From contig JAFGQA010000008.1 in assembly GCA_016935885.1 (NCBI GenBank), forward strand, positions 1-5,546: a stretch of 5,546 bases of DNA, read 5' to 3'. A program made the position numbers and the translations under genes. Position 1 is the stretch's first letter; each line of letters opens with the position of its first letter. Under the pieces are notes generated by a model, which did not search any database, was not told the origin of the DNA, and worked only from the letters and a program-made list of their open reading frames with translations. Shown here one piece after another: positions 1 through 5,501 of this stretch. The stretch is from Phycisphaerae bacterium. Its GTDB lineage: Bacteria; Planctomycetota; Phycisphaerae; UBA1845; UTPLA1.

Positions 1-356
1 GCGGCGTTGCCGATCACCCGCTGCATGGCGCGCGCGGCGGTCTCCACGTCGGCCAAGTCTGCGCCGGCGAGCCCCGCCGCATAACCGAGCTCCGACAAGG
101 TTTCCACGCTGAACCCGGTCCGCTTGGCCATCTTGTCGAGCCGGTCGCCCATCTCGGAGAAGCCCTTGGCGCTGGCCAGTAAGGGCACCACGATCCCCGC
201 CCCGACAGCCATCATCCGGGTGCCCACGGCCGAGAGGCCCGCCCCGAAGGCCTTCAGGCGCTTCGAGGCCGCCTGCAGCCCCTTCACCAGCATCGCGTCC
301 TTGGCGTAGAGCTCGATGAACGCCGCCCCGGCCCGGATGCCGCCTGCGTAGGCCAT
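1..356 (-). CDS. Phage tail tape measure protein, N-terminal part (runs off left edge)
   Basis: The frame is open from ATG at 356 to the window edge and gives 118 codons with no stop. Tape measure proteins set tail length and are threaded inside the tail tube during assembly. The visible part begins MAYAGGIRAGAAFIELYAKD, continues with a helical segment (KGLQAASKRLKAFGAGLSAV, about residues 25-44), then a Gly/Ala/Val-rich hydrophobic stretch near residues 48-60. After this comes GDRLDKMAKRTGFSVETLSE (about 70-89) followed by an ELGYAAGLAGADL-like section. The pattern 'DxLdKMakrTGfSvEtLSELgyAA' is typical of tape measure N-termini as I know the family. The start lies 11 nt after the stop of the lipoprotein gene; upstream GGCGGGAA is only a weak ribosome binding site, so translational coupling is likely. 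Its place downstream of the tube and chaperone genes is the standard tail order. The C-terminus is not visible. Confidence 0.88.
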   Translation of the reverse strand, partial: MAYAGGIRAGAAFIELYAKDAMLVKGLQAASKRLKAFGAGLSAVGTRMMAVGAGIVVPLLASAKGFSEMGDRLDKMAKRTGFSVETLSELGYAAGLAGADLADVETAARAMQRVIGNA

Positions 357-367
357 GATTTTCCCGC

Positions 368-616
368 CTACTTCCCCGGCCCCGGGTCCGGGAGCGTCCA
401 CCAGCCTTCAGGAATGTCGATGATCGCCGGCATTTCCTTGCCCTGGCCGTCAGCCACCCAGACCTTGACGTTTTTCACCGTCTGGCGGAGCCGCACCGGC
501 TCCCCCGGCGGGACCATCACCACGCGCTCGGCGCAACCGCTCAAGCAAACGAGCGCGCAGATCGTCGCGGCGAGCGCCGTCCTCCACGCTGTCCGAGAAG
601 CCTTCGCGTATCGCAT
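368..616 (-). CDS. Small phage lipoprotein, candidate outer-membrane spanin (Rz1-like)
   Basis: An 82-residue protein with an N-terminal signal peptide: basic n-region (MRYAKASRTAWR), hydrophobic h-region (about residues 13-25) and a lipobox LSGC with the lipidated Cys at residue 28. The mature part is about 55 residues and contains VVMVPPGEPVRLR, VKVWVADGQG and DIPEGWWTLPDPGPGK. The start ATG at 616 is preceded by GGAG at about 10 nt. The first 167 nt overlap the 83-residue gene in another frame, which is how Rz1 genes sit inside Rz genes. The Cys lipidation signal is clear. I recall the 'VVxVPPGEPVRLR...VKVWV...DIPEGWxxLPDPG' pattern as frequent in small prophage proteins of unknown function. 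The spanin role is inferred from topology and overlap only; a general phage-encoded lipoprotein is the alternative. Confidence 0.78.
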   Translation of the reverse strand: MRYAKASRTAWRTALAATICALVCLSGCAERVVMVPPGEPVRLRQTVKNVKVWVADGQGKEMPAIIDIPEGWWTLPDPGPGK

Positions 617-701
617 GGGCGAGAATCTCCACCAGCACTGGGGCGCACTCGGCCAGCATTGCGCCGAGTAAGCGCCCCAGTGCGACCGCCAGTCCGTTCA
701 C
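450..701 (-). CDS. Small phage protein of unknown function, overlapping the lipoprotein gene
   Basis: A frame of 83 residues if started at GTG 701, whose GTG overlaps the TGA stop of the holin-like gene (GTGA, 4 nt). This suggests translational coupling; a G-rich stretch lies about 5 nt upstream. The N-terminal half is partly hydrophobic (LAVALGRLLGAMLAECAPVL, residues 4-23) and is followed by a charged helical part (DGARRDDLRARLLERLRRAR, 41-60). A Gly/Ala/Pro-rich tail (61-83) is encoded opposite the core of the lipoprotein gene and may be just the overlap constraint. The frame stays open upstream to 863, but that part is antisense-like composition over the holin gene. A short hydrophobic N-terminus plus charged helix with a nested lipoprotein gene fits an inner-membrane spanin (Rz-like), but I recognise no defining motif. 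Reality of the gene is likely, function uncertain. Confidence 0.6.
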   Translation of the reverse strand: MNGLAVALGRLLGAMLAECAPVLVEILAHAIREGFSDSVEDGARRDDLRARLLERLRRARGDGPAGGAGAAPPDGEKRQGLGG

Positions 702-895
702 TTGATCCCCACGTCCTCGGACGAGGTTTTGTTGTCGCGGGCCGCAATCAGGCCGATGCCCGCCGCGACCGCCGCCAGCACCGCCGTCCAGTCCGGGTTG
801 GTCGCCGGGTCGTTGTCGACCAGCAGCTTCACGGCCCCGGCCACGGCCGTCAGGATCGCGCACACGCCGAACACCGTGGTCTTCCAGCTCTTCAC
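698..895 (-). CDS. Holin-like small membrane protein, two transmembrane segments
   Basis: A 65-residue protein from GTG at 895, with AAGGAGG 6 nt upstream. A more distal ATG at 925 is open but lies inside the end of the preceding chaperone frame and lacks this spacing, so the GTG start is preferred. The product starts MKSWKTTVFGV and has two hydrophobic stretches, about residues 8-25 and 38-52, with a short polar loop containing DNDPATNPDW between them and a charged C-terminal tail (ARDNKTSSEDVGIK). This size, hairpin topology and tail match small phage holin-like membrane proteins. Holins form pores in the inner membrane that time lysis. It starts 1 nt after the stop of the upstream chaperone frame and overlaps the next gene by 4 nt. 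The function is inferred from topology; a small membrane protein of another role is possible, since its site within a tail operon is unusual for a holin. Confidence 0.7.
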   Translation of the reverse strand: MKSWKTTVFGVCAILTAVAGAVKLLVDNDPATNPDWTAVLAAVAAGIGLIAARDNKTSSEDVGIK

Positions 896-896
896 G

Positions 897-1112
897 TCAC
901 GCCTCCTTCCTTCCCGACTTCCCATCCACGAAGACCGCCTTCAGGATGGACAAGTCCTTGGTCTTGGGCACCGACCGCTCCTCCGCTGCGTAGGGATGGA
1001 AGTCGCTCGCGCCGTAGGGCCGGTGTTTCTTCGGGTCACGGTTCACGTTGGCGAGCAAAGCCATCTGCGCTGCGGTGTGGTTCCAGGCCTCGCGGCTGCG
1101 CCCCTCAGCCAT
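897..1112 (-). CDS. Downstream frame of tail assembly chaperone (GT-type extension)
   Basis: An ATG at 1112 would give 71 residues, but that ATG has no good ribosome binding site, and conserved-looking coding sequence continues in frame upstream to at least 1151. The segment from 1151 reads VNPGPFTLRELAWMAEGRSR, then EAWNHTAAQMALLANVNRDP and KKHRPYGASDFHPY. The 'TLREL..MAEGR...W..TA...AL.AN.nRDPKK....DFhPY' pattern recalls the second frame of phage tail assembly chaperones. The frame is -1 relative to the 155-residue upstream chaperone, so the likely product is a fusion of about 239 residues (155 + 84) formed by -1 frameshifting, analogous to lambda gpG/gpGT. In that family the extension binds the tail tube subunit while the shared part coats the tape measure. 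A separate 71-residue protein from ATG 1112 is the alternative. Confidence 0.75.
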   Translation of the reverse strand: MAEGRSREAWNHTAAQMALLANVNRDPKKHRPYGASDFHPYAAEERSVPKTKDLSILKAVFVDGKSGRKEA

Positions 1113-1147
1113 CCAGGCCAGTTCCCGTAGCGTGAATGGTCCGGGAT

Positions 1148-1154
1148 TTACCCC
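1148..1154 (-). promoter_or_regulatory. Candidate -1 ribosomal frameshift site (GGGG followed by TAA)
   Basis: On the minus strand the upstream chaperone ends TCG GGG TAA. A glycyl-tRNA on GGG can slip one base back onto GGG because the base before it is also G, with the stop codon in the A site giving a pause. The next codon then is GTA, and reading continues without a stop to 897 into the TLREL...RDPKK frame. This is not a canonical X-XXY-YYZ heptamer, and I found none upstream in the overlapping frames. The -1 frame is also open well upstream of 1151, so slippage elsewhere is possible. Confidence 0.4.
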
Positions 1155-1615
1155 GACGATCCCGGCAAGCCGCCAGATGAGCTCCCAAGCTCGGCCAGCG
1201 CCGACTCGAACTTGGCGTCGAGCTCCGGGCTCGCCAGCCGCTGCTCGGCGACCGCCAAGGCCTTCGCCTGGAAGACCCCCAGCTTCTCCAACGTCCTCCG
1301 CAGAAGGCGCCGGCGGGCTTGTGGGAAAAAATCGACGAGTTCCTCCAGGAAGGCCGCCGTCGCGCCGTCGAGGGCGTCGCCGCCCATCGCCCGGCCGAAG
1401 TCCTCGTCCGTCACCTTCTGCGCGTCGGCCTCGATCTTGACCACCGCGTAGAGCACGTCGCAGAGGAAAACCGGATCGCCCGAGAGCCGGTCGATCAGCT
1501 TCCCCTCGATAACTTCGAGCAGGTTGACGTTCAGGAGCGACCGCACCCGCTTGAGGGCGGCGACGTCCAACTGGACTGACCAGACGCGGCCGGCGGTGTC
1601 TTTGAAGGTTTTCAT
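1148..1615 (-). CDS. Phage tail assembly chaperone (gpG-like), 155 residues
   Basis: The ATG at 1615 follows GAGGAGGGA at 5 nt spacing and lies 12 nt after the tail-tube stop. The protein starts MKTFKDTAGRVWSVQLDVAA, then a helical region (LKRVRSLLNVNLLEVIEGKL, residues 21-40), a middle with DPVFLCDVLYAVVKIEADA and DEDFGRAMGGDALDGATAAF, a motif EELVDFFPQARRRLLRR, and a long helix to about residue 143. It ends in a Ser/Gly-rich tail (SSSGGLPGSSG). Placement between the tube gene and the tape measure, a helical acidic character and a -1 frame extension downstream all fit tail assembly chaperones, which keep the tape measure protein soluble and recruit tube subunits. The 'KTFkDTAGR.W...ldv.alkRVR.ll.vnLLe..egkLi.rL..DPv.LcDVly' pattern is familiar from prophages but usually listed as hypothetical. 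Chaperone role is from context plus weak resemblance. Confidence 0.75.
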   Translation of the reverse strand: MKTFKDTAGRVWSVQLDVAALKRVRSLLNVNLLEVIEGKLIDRLSGDPVFLCDVLYAVVKIEADAQKVTDEDFGRAMGGDALDGATAAFLEELVDFFPQARRRLLRRTLEKLGVFQAKALAVAEQRLASPELDAKFESALAELGSSSGGLPGSSG

Positions 1616-1627
1616 GTCATTCCCTCC

Positions 1628-2065
1628 TCAGGGCACTTTCATCCACTCGGGCGGGTGCTCGCTGCGCGCCACTTTCAGGGAAACCGACACCGATATGGCA
1701 TCCTCCAGAGGCTCCTTCCGGCTGAAGCTGATCACCGACATCGTGGCGCGCAGGCCTTCCGAGCCGCTCTCGTCAATGGGCCCGTCCATCACCGCGACCT
1801 CCAGCGGCTCGTCGTTGAACCAGCCGGACTGGATCGCCTGGAAGCCGGCGTCAGCCGTGTCCCAGACCATTTCAAACTCGAGCGAGGCTTCCTTCAGCGT
1901 GCCTACCGTCGCCCTCCAGCCGCTGTTCGCCCGCGTGGTTACATCAGCTTCCCCCTTCTCCATGTTCAGGGTGACGTCCTTGACGTTGGCGATTTCGGCC
2001 CACACCGGCGCGGCGTAGGTGCCGGTGTTCCGATACAGTTTTGCGTACATCCCGAGCTTATCCAT
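1628..2065 (-). CDS. Phage major tail (tail tube) protein
   Basis: A 145-residue protein of the TP901-1 / phage major tail protein 2 type, which polymerises into rings that form the tail tube. Visible family-like features in order: MYAKLYRNTGTYAAPVWAEI at the N-terminus, NVKDVTLNMEKGEADVTTRA (residues 27-46), NSGWRATVGTLKEASLEFEM (47-66), the 'WDTADAGFQAI' helix-like part, EVAVMDGPI, EGLRATMSVISFSRKEPLED and a C-terminal AISVSVSLKVARSEHPPEWM. The alternation of short beta-strand segments with 'GW.at...lk..s.eFe..wd..d..f..i' fits tube subunits as I know them. The start at ATG 2065 is set by AGGAGG at 2074-2079 (8 nt spacing). The RIT element's left repeat begins 33 bp upstream of this start, so the ribosome binding site is intact but any promoter or co-transcription from the upstream tail genes is separated by 3.4 kb. 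Confidence 0.9.
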   Translation of the reverse strand: MDKLGMYAKLYRNTGTYAAPVWAEIANVKDVTLNMEKGEADVTTRANSGWRATVGTLKEASLEFEMVWDTADAGFQAIQSGWFNDEPLEVAVMDGPIDESGSEGLRATMSVISFSRKEPLEDAISVSVSLKVARSEHPPEWMKVP

Positions 2066-2098
2066 CCGTCGGTCCTCCTACCCTCGCACCGAGTTGGC

Positions 2099-2126
2099 CC
2101 AAAATGTGGAGTAAATGGTTATGTTG
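2099..2126 (+). repeat. Left 28-bp terminal inverted repeat of the RIT element
   Basis: Begins CCAAAATGTGGAGTAAATGG and ends TTATGTTG; it is identical over all 28 bases to the reverse complement of 5516-5543 and differs immediately inside. AAATG occurs twice 11 bp apart (2102-2106 and 2113-2117), about one helical turn. Such repeats are the probable binding sites of the recombinases. Just outside, TTGG-C-CCAA spans the border (2094-2102). Confidence 0.93.
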
Positions 2127-2175
2127 CGGTGCTGCCGTAAGTGCTTCTGCCCCAAGCCAACACCCTCTGTGGACG

Positions 2176-2186
2176 CAACATTAATG
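2176..2186 (+). repeat. Internal inverted partial copy of the repeat's inner end
   Basis: CAACATTAATG at 2176-2186 faces TTATGTTG (2119-2126) of the left repeat: reverse complement of CAACATTA matches 7 of 8 bases. The preceding TGTGG (2168-2172) also resembles the sequence leading into the right repeat (TGTGG...CAACAT at 5505-5521). CATTAATG at 2179-2186 is itself a perfect 8-bp palindrome. It could be an accessory recombinase site or operator; similarity is short, so chance is possible. Confidence 0.35.
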
Positions 2187-2196
2187 ATCGGTTCCA

Positions 2197-2235
2197 ATGA
2201 CGGGTCCACCATCAAGAGAAAGGAGGACCCGTCAT
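2197..2235 (+). promoter_or_regulatory. Hairpin covering the ritA start codon and ribosome binding site
   Basis: ATGACGGGTCC (2197-2207) is perfectly complementary to GGACCCGTCAT (2225-2235), an 11-bp GC-rich stem with a 17-nt loop. The ribosome binding site AAAGGAGG (2219-2226) lies at the loop/stem border with its last two bases in the stem, and the first two bases of the ritA ATG (2234-2236) are paired. In RNA this would hinder initiation. Several IS elements use a hairpin of this kind to block transposase translation from transcripts entering from outside; that role here is inferred. No U-run follows, so it is not a terminator. Confidence 0.65.
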
Positions 2236-3478
2236 GTTCGAGAGCTTGTACATGGCTCCCCACGATCAGGCTCGGCATTGTGCCGGTCCGCTCGCGGCGG
2301 AGCGGGAGCGATACCTTCAGTATCGCGCGGCCCAGGGTGCGACGTCCGCGACGCTCAAATCGATGGCTGGGATGCTCTTGTGGGTCGCCCGCAAGATCAA
2401 TCCCTCGCAGGGGCGCAGCGTAACGATGGACCAGATACGAAGGGCTGCGTCGTGGTGGGCGTCCCGCCCGCGTCGTGTTCGGCTGAAGAGGCCGCGACAG
2501 GTCCGTCAGAATTTCGCGGGAGCGGCCACAGGCTGGTTGCGCTACCTGGGACGATTGCAGCCGACCCAATCGAAGCGGCTGCGACACGAGAAGCTGCTCG
2601 ATGACTGCGCCCGTTGGATGAGGCATGAGTGCGAACTCTCGCCCATGACCGTCGAGGTGAGCTTGCGCTCGTGCCGGCGCTTCTTGACCTGGTACGAAGC
2701 GCGAAGGAAACCGTTTTCCAAGGTGAGTGCCAAGGATGTCGACACCTTTTTCGTCACCTTCAACAAACATCAGAGGTGGTCGCGCGGGACGGTGGCCGCC
2801 ATGCTCGACGGGATCAAGAGGCTCTTCCGGTACGCTGCCGGCCGTGGCTTGTGCCGCCCCATCGCGCAAGACATCCCGAGCCCGCGCATCTACCGCTACG
2901 AGAGCCTGCCCTTGGGACCTCGGCGCGAAGATGTGGTGCGGCTGGTGAGCAGCATGCGAACCAATCGGTCTTCTGACATTCGAGACCTGGCCATGGTCCT
3001 GCTCTGCGCCGTCTACGGGCTGCGAGCCGGTGAGGTCATTGGGCTTCGCATGAAGGACATCGACTGGGAGAATGATCGGATCTCTGTTTGGCGCAGCAAG
3101 GCAAGACGGCGGCAGAAGTTCGCGTTGGTTGCAACCGTCGGCAATGCCATACTGCGGTACTTGAAGGAAGGCCGCCCCCGCTGCGACCAGCATCATCTGT
3201 TTCTGAGCCTTCGCGCCCCCATCCGTCCAATCACGGGGAGTGCCTTGGCCAGCGCGGTCTCCAACCGCATGGCCGCCCTGGGCATCCACGCACCCCGCAG
3301 AGGGCCTCACGGCCTGCGCCATGCGTTTGGCTGTCACCTTCTGGATGGCAAATTCTCGCTGAAGGAGATCGGCGATCTCATGGGGCATCGCCGCAGCGTC
3401 ACCACGCGGATTTATGCAAAGGTCGACCTCCCGGTGTTGCGTCATGTGGCCCTCCTCGATTTGGGAGGTGTGATATGA
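2234..3478 (+). CDS. ritA: RIT tyrosine recombinase A
   Basis: A 414-residue tyrosine site-specific recombinase, the first and largest of the trio. The ATG at 2234 follows AGGAGG at 7 nt. The C-terminal catalytic domain (about 225-410) has Arg264 in YGLRAGEVIGLRMKDIDW, a beta-hairpin Lys289 (RSKARRRQKF), the box H359-G-L-R362, His385 in LMGHRR and nucleophile Tyr394 in TTRIYAKVDL. The core-binding domain lies at about 115-210 (SPMTVEVSLRSCRRFLTWYE). An extra helical N-terminal segment of about 110 residues makes this protein longer than a usual Xer-type enzyme of near 300. These enzymes cut and rejoin DNA through a 3'-phosphotyrosine. The stop overlaps the ritB start by 4 nt (ATGA). The ritA name rests on position and size within the trio. 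Start codon lies in a hairpin, see the regulatory feature. Confidence 0.93.
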   Translation: MFESLYMAPHDQARHCAGPLAAERERYLQYRAAQGATSATLKSMAGMLLWVARKINPSQGRSVTMDQIRRAASWWASRPRRVRLKRPRQVRQNFAGAATGWLRYLGRLQPTQSKRLRHEKLLDDCARWMRHECELSPMTVEVSLRSCRRFLTWYEARRKPFSKVSAKDVDTFFVTFNKHQRWSRGTVAAMLDGIKRLFRYAAGRGLCRPIAQDIPSPRIYRYESLPLGPRREDVVRLVSSMRTNRSSDIRDLAMVLLCAVYGLRAGEVIGLRMKDIDWENDRISVWRSKARRRQKFALVATVGNAILRYLKEGRPRCDQHHLFLSLRAPIRPITGSALASAVSNRMAALGIHAPRRGPHGLRHAFGCHLLDGKFSLKEIGDLMGHRRSVTTRIYAKVDLPVLRHVALLDLGGVI

Positions 3479-4416
3479 AGCTCTCCAGGGCCGCGAGGGA
3501 ATTCATCGCGCACAAGCGGTCGCGCGGCGCCCTGTACCGCCGCGAGGCATACACTCTGAAGGCCTTCTGCAAGGCGCTTCCTGGTCGCGACATCACTGCT
3601 GTTACGACCGCTGACGTGAAGAAATTCGTCTTCGAAAACCAGTTTCGCTGCAAGCACTCGAGATACGGGCACCTGAGGGTATTCTGGCGCTTCGCTGTCG
3701 GTCGGCGCTACATATCCAGCCCTCCATTGCTGGCGGTCGAGCCGAAGAATCTGACCGATTTTGGGCCTTACATTTATCCCCGAGAAGAACTGAAACGACT
3801 CTTCGCCGAAGCAGGGACAATTACGCGATGGAACGATCCGCTCATCGGCACCACCTTCCGGACAATCCTGATCCTGCTTTATGGAGCGGGGCTCCGAATC
3901 AACGAGGCACTTTCGCTGAAGGGGTGCGACGTTGATCTCGCCGACAGCCTCCTCACGATCCGAGACACTAAGTTCTTCAAGAGCCGCTTGGTTCCGATCA
4001 GCCCCTGCCTGACTGAGGTGCTGCGCGCCTACGTCGCGGAACGCGCTCGCAGGCATTATCCCATGACGCCGGACGGCTACTTCTTCGCAACGGCCCGGAG
4101 TTCCCGTTTGCAGGATCAAGTGGTGCAGGGGCGTTTCCAAACGCTTCGCACGCGACTGGGAATCCGCCGGACGGACGGGGCATTTCACCAGCCGCGCCTC
4201 CATGACCTGCGGCACACCTTCGCGCGCCACCGGCTCCTCGCCGGATACCGCGACAAAGAGGATCTCCAGTCGTTGCTGGTGGGATTGTCGACGTACCTTG
4301 GTCATTCGGACCTCAAACACACTCAGCGCTACCTGACCCTGGCTCCCGAACTTCTTTCGGAGGCCAGCCGGCGGTTCGAGCGCTATGCCTTGAAGGAGGT
4401 GCCGCATGTCCGCTGA
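3475..4416 (+). CDS. ritB: RIT tyrosine recombinase B
   Basis: A 313-residue tyrosine recombinase, the smallest of the trio. The frame is open upstream to an ATG at 3088, but that part overlaps ritA out of frame; ATG 3475 with GGGAGG 6 nt before it and the ATGA overlap with ritA fixes the start (MKLSRAAREFIAHKRSRGAL). An N-terminal core-binding domain (about 1-95) is followed by the catalytic domain with Arg141 in LYGAGLRINEALSL, Lys166 in RDTKFFKSRLVPI, H243-D-L-R246 in RLHDLRHTFA, His277 in YLGHSD and Tyr286 in HTQRYL. The set is complete, so the enzyme is probably active. It overlaps ritC by 11 nt, keeping the three products tied in translation. Which catalytic or structural role it has within the trio is not known from the sequence. 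Confidence 0.93.
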   Translation: MKLSRAAREFIAHKRSRGALYRREAYTLKAFCKALPGRDITAVTTADVKKFVFENQFRCKHSRYGHLRVFWRFAVGRRYISSPPLLAVEPKNLTDFGPYIYPREELKRLFAEAGTITRWNDPLIGTTFRTILILLYGAGLRINEALSLKGCDVDLADSLLTIRDTKFFKSRLVPISPCLTEVLRAYVAERARRHYPMTPDGYFFATARSSRLQDQVVQGRFQTLRTRLGIRRTDGAFHQPRLHDLRHTFARHRLLAGYRDKEDLQSLLVGLSTYLGHSDLKHTQRYLTLAPELLSEASRRFERYALKEVPHVR

Positions 4417-5428
4417 CCGCGAACTGATCGATCAGTGGGTACGCCGCTTCCTGCAGGACCACGTCCTCGTAGAGCGGAATCTCTCCGAGAATACCCAGAA
4501 GGGCTATCGCGACTCCCTCCATCTGCTGTTTTCCTTCGTCGGCGATCAATGCCGCCGTCCAATCGACTCCCTGGCCCTCGAGGACATCACCCAGGAGAGG
4601 GTCAAGCTCTTCCTGCAGCACCTGGAGAAGGAGCGGGGATGCTCGGTGGCTACGCGCAACCAGCGCTTGGCCGCCATTCATGCCTGGGCGCGCTTCATCG
4701 GCAGCAATAACTCTGAGTACCTGGCCTGGTGTAACGAGATCCGCGGCATCCCGTTCAAGAAGGCCGAGCTGTTGCAGAGAGAGTACATGACCAAGCAGGA
4801 AATGGATGCCCTGTTGAACGCGCCGGACCAGGATACCGATCAGGGGCGAAGGGACTACGCACTGCTGCTTTTCATGTACAACACCGGCGCCCGCGCTGAC
4901 GAAGTCGCCCGCCTCACTATCGACGACGTTCGCCTGAGCGATTCCCAGCCATGCGTCAGGATCATGGGAAAGGGAAGAAAAGTACGCAGATGCCCGCTGT
5001 GGTCGCTCACAGTAGAGACTCTGACGCCCTTGATCGCTGGGCGCGATCCCCAGGAACGCATCTTCCTGAACCGCTGCAGGCAGCCGATTACCCGCTTCGG
5101 AATCTTCTCGCTGGTCAGGCGGCACGTTGCTGAGGCTGGCAAATCGACGCCGTCTCTCTTGAGCAAACGAATTAGCCCTCATTCGATCCGACACACGACG
5201 GCCATGCACTTGCTGAAGGCAGGTATCGACATCAACACGATCCGAGATTGGCTCGGGCATGTCTCGGTCGACACGACCAACATCTACACCGAGATCGACC
5301 TGGAAATGAAGGCCAAGGCGCTCTCGCACTGCGAGATTTTCGAGAAGACGCGGCCGCGCAAGCAGTGGCGGAAAAGCGGTGTACTGCAATTCCTGAAGTC
5401 CATCGGGAGAAGGGAGGTCGGCACGTGA
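4406..5428 (+). CDS. ritC: RIT tyrosine recombinase C
   Basis: A 340-residue tyrosine recombinase. The ATG at 4406 lies within the end of ritB and follows AAGGAGGT at 5 nt, a near-perfect ribosome binding site. The N-terminal core-binding domain (about 5-115) includes SENTQKGYRDSLHLLFSFVG and ATRNQRLAAIHAWARFIG. The catalytic domain (about 125-310) has Arg163 in YNTGARADEVARL, Lys189 in IMGKGRKVRRCPLW, H259-S-I-R262 in SPHSIRHTTAMHLL, His285 in WLGHVSVDTT and nucleophile Tyr294 in TNIYTEIDLEMKAKAL. A basic tail (about 312-337) extends past the catalytic domain. The most Xer/integrase-like of the three in motif spelling. It is the last gene; 87 bp separate its stop from the right repeat and contain no further gene. 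Confidence 0.94.
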   Translation: MSADRELIDQWVRRFLQDHVLVERNLSENTQKGYRDSLHLLFSFVGDQCRRPIDSLALEDITQERVKLFLQHLEKERGCSVATRNQRLAAIHAWARFIGSNNSEYLAWCNEIRGIPFKKAELLQREYMTKQEMDALLNAPDQDTDQGRRDYALLLFMYNTGARADEVARLTIDDVRLSDSQPCVRIMGKGRKVRRCPLWSLTVETLTPLIAGRDPQERIFLNRCRQPITRFGIFSLVRRHVAEAGKSTPSLLSKRISPHSIRHTTAMHLLKAGIDINTIRDWLGHVSVDTTNIYTEIDLEMKAKALSHCEIFEKTRPRKQWRKSGVLQFLKSIGRREVGT

Positions 5429-5454
5429 AGCACACGACGAAGGGACAACAGCCT

Positions 5455-5469
5455 CCAAAAATGTGGCGT
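5455..5469 (+). repeat. Subterminal degenerate copy of the terminal repeat's outer end
   Basis: CCAAAAATGTGGCGT matches the outer part of the repeat (CCAAAATGTGGAGT) with one extra A and one substitution. It is in the same orientation as the left repeat, hence inverted relative to the right repeat about 65 bp away (CCACATTTTGG, 5533-5543). It may be an accessory recombinase site or allow the right end to fold. Confidence 0.5.
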
Positions 5470-5501
5470 CCGCCCGGAGGCGCCCATTGGGAATCAACGG
5501 C

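Noticed and set aside
702..863. Upstream extension of the 83-residue frame to 863
   Set aside because: This part is a shadow of the holin-like gene (Arg/Gly-rich), while GTG 701 gives the coupled GTGA start.
659..1135. Plus-strand open frames over the tail genes
   Set aside because: Arg/Pro-rich shadow translations opposite well-supported minus-strand phage genes.
2078..3445. Long open frame of 455 codons on the minus strand opposite ritA
   Set aside because: It is antisense to a clear recombinase with all catalytic residues, has no family pattern, and is explained by high-GC codon use.
3088..3474. Upstream extension of the ritB frame to an ATG at 3088
   Set aside because: It lies out of frame in the ritA catalytic domain, reads as low-complexity Pro/Arg/His sequence, and ATG 3475 has the ribosome binding site and the expected start overlap.
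3442..4407. Open frame of 321 codons on the minus strand opposite ritB
   Set aside because: Fully antisense to ritB, no recognisable domain or ribosome binding site.
5465..5484. GC-rich stem after ritC as a Rho-independent terminator
   Set aside because: The stem has a bulge and no T-run follows it, so a terminator is not supported.
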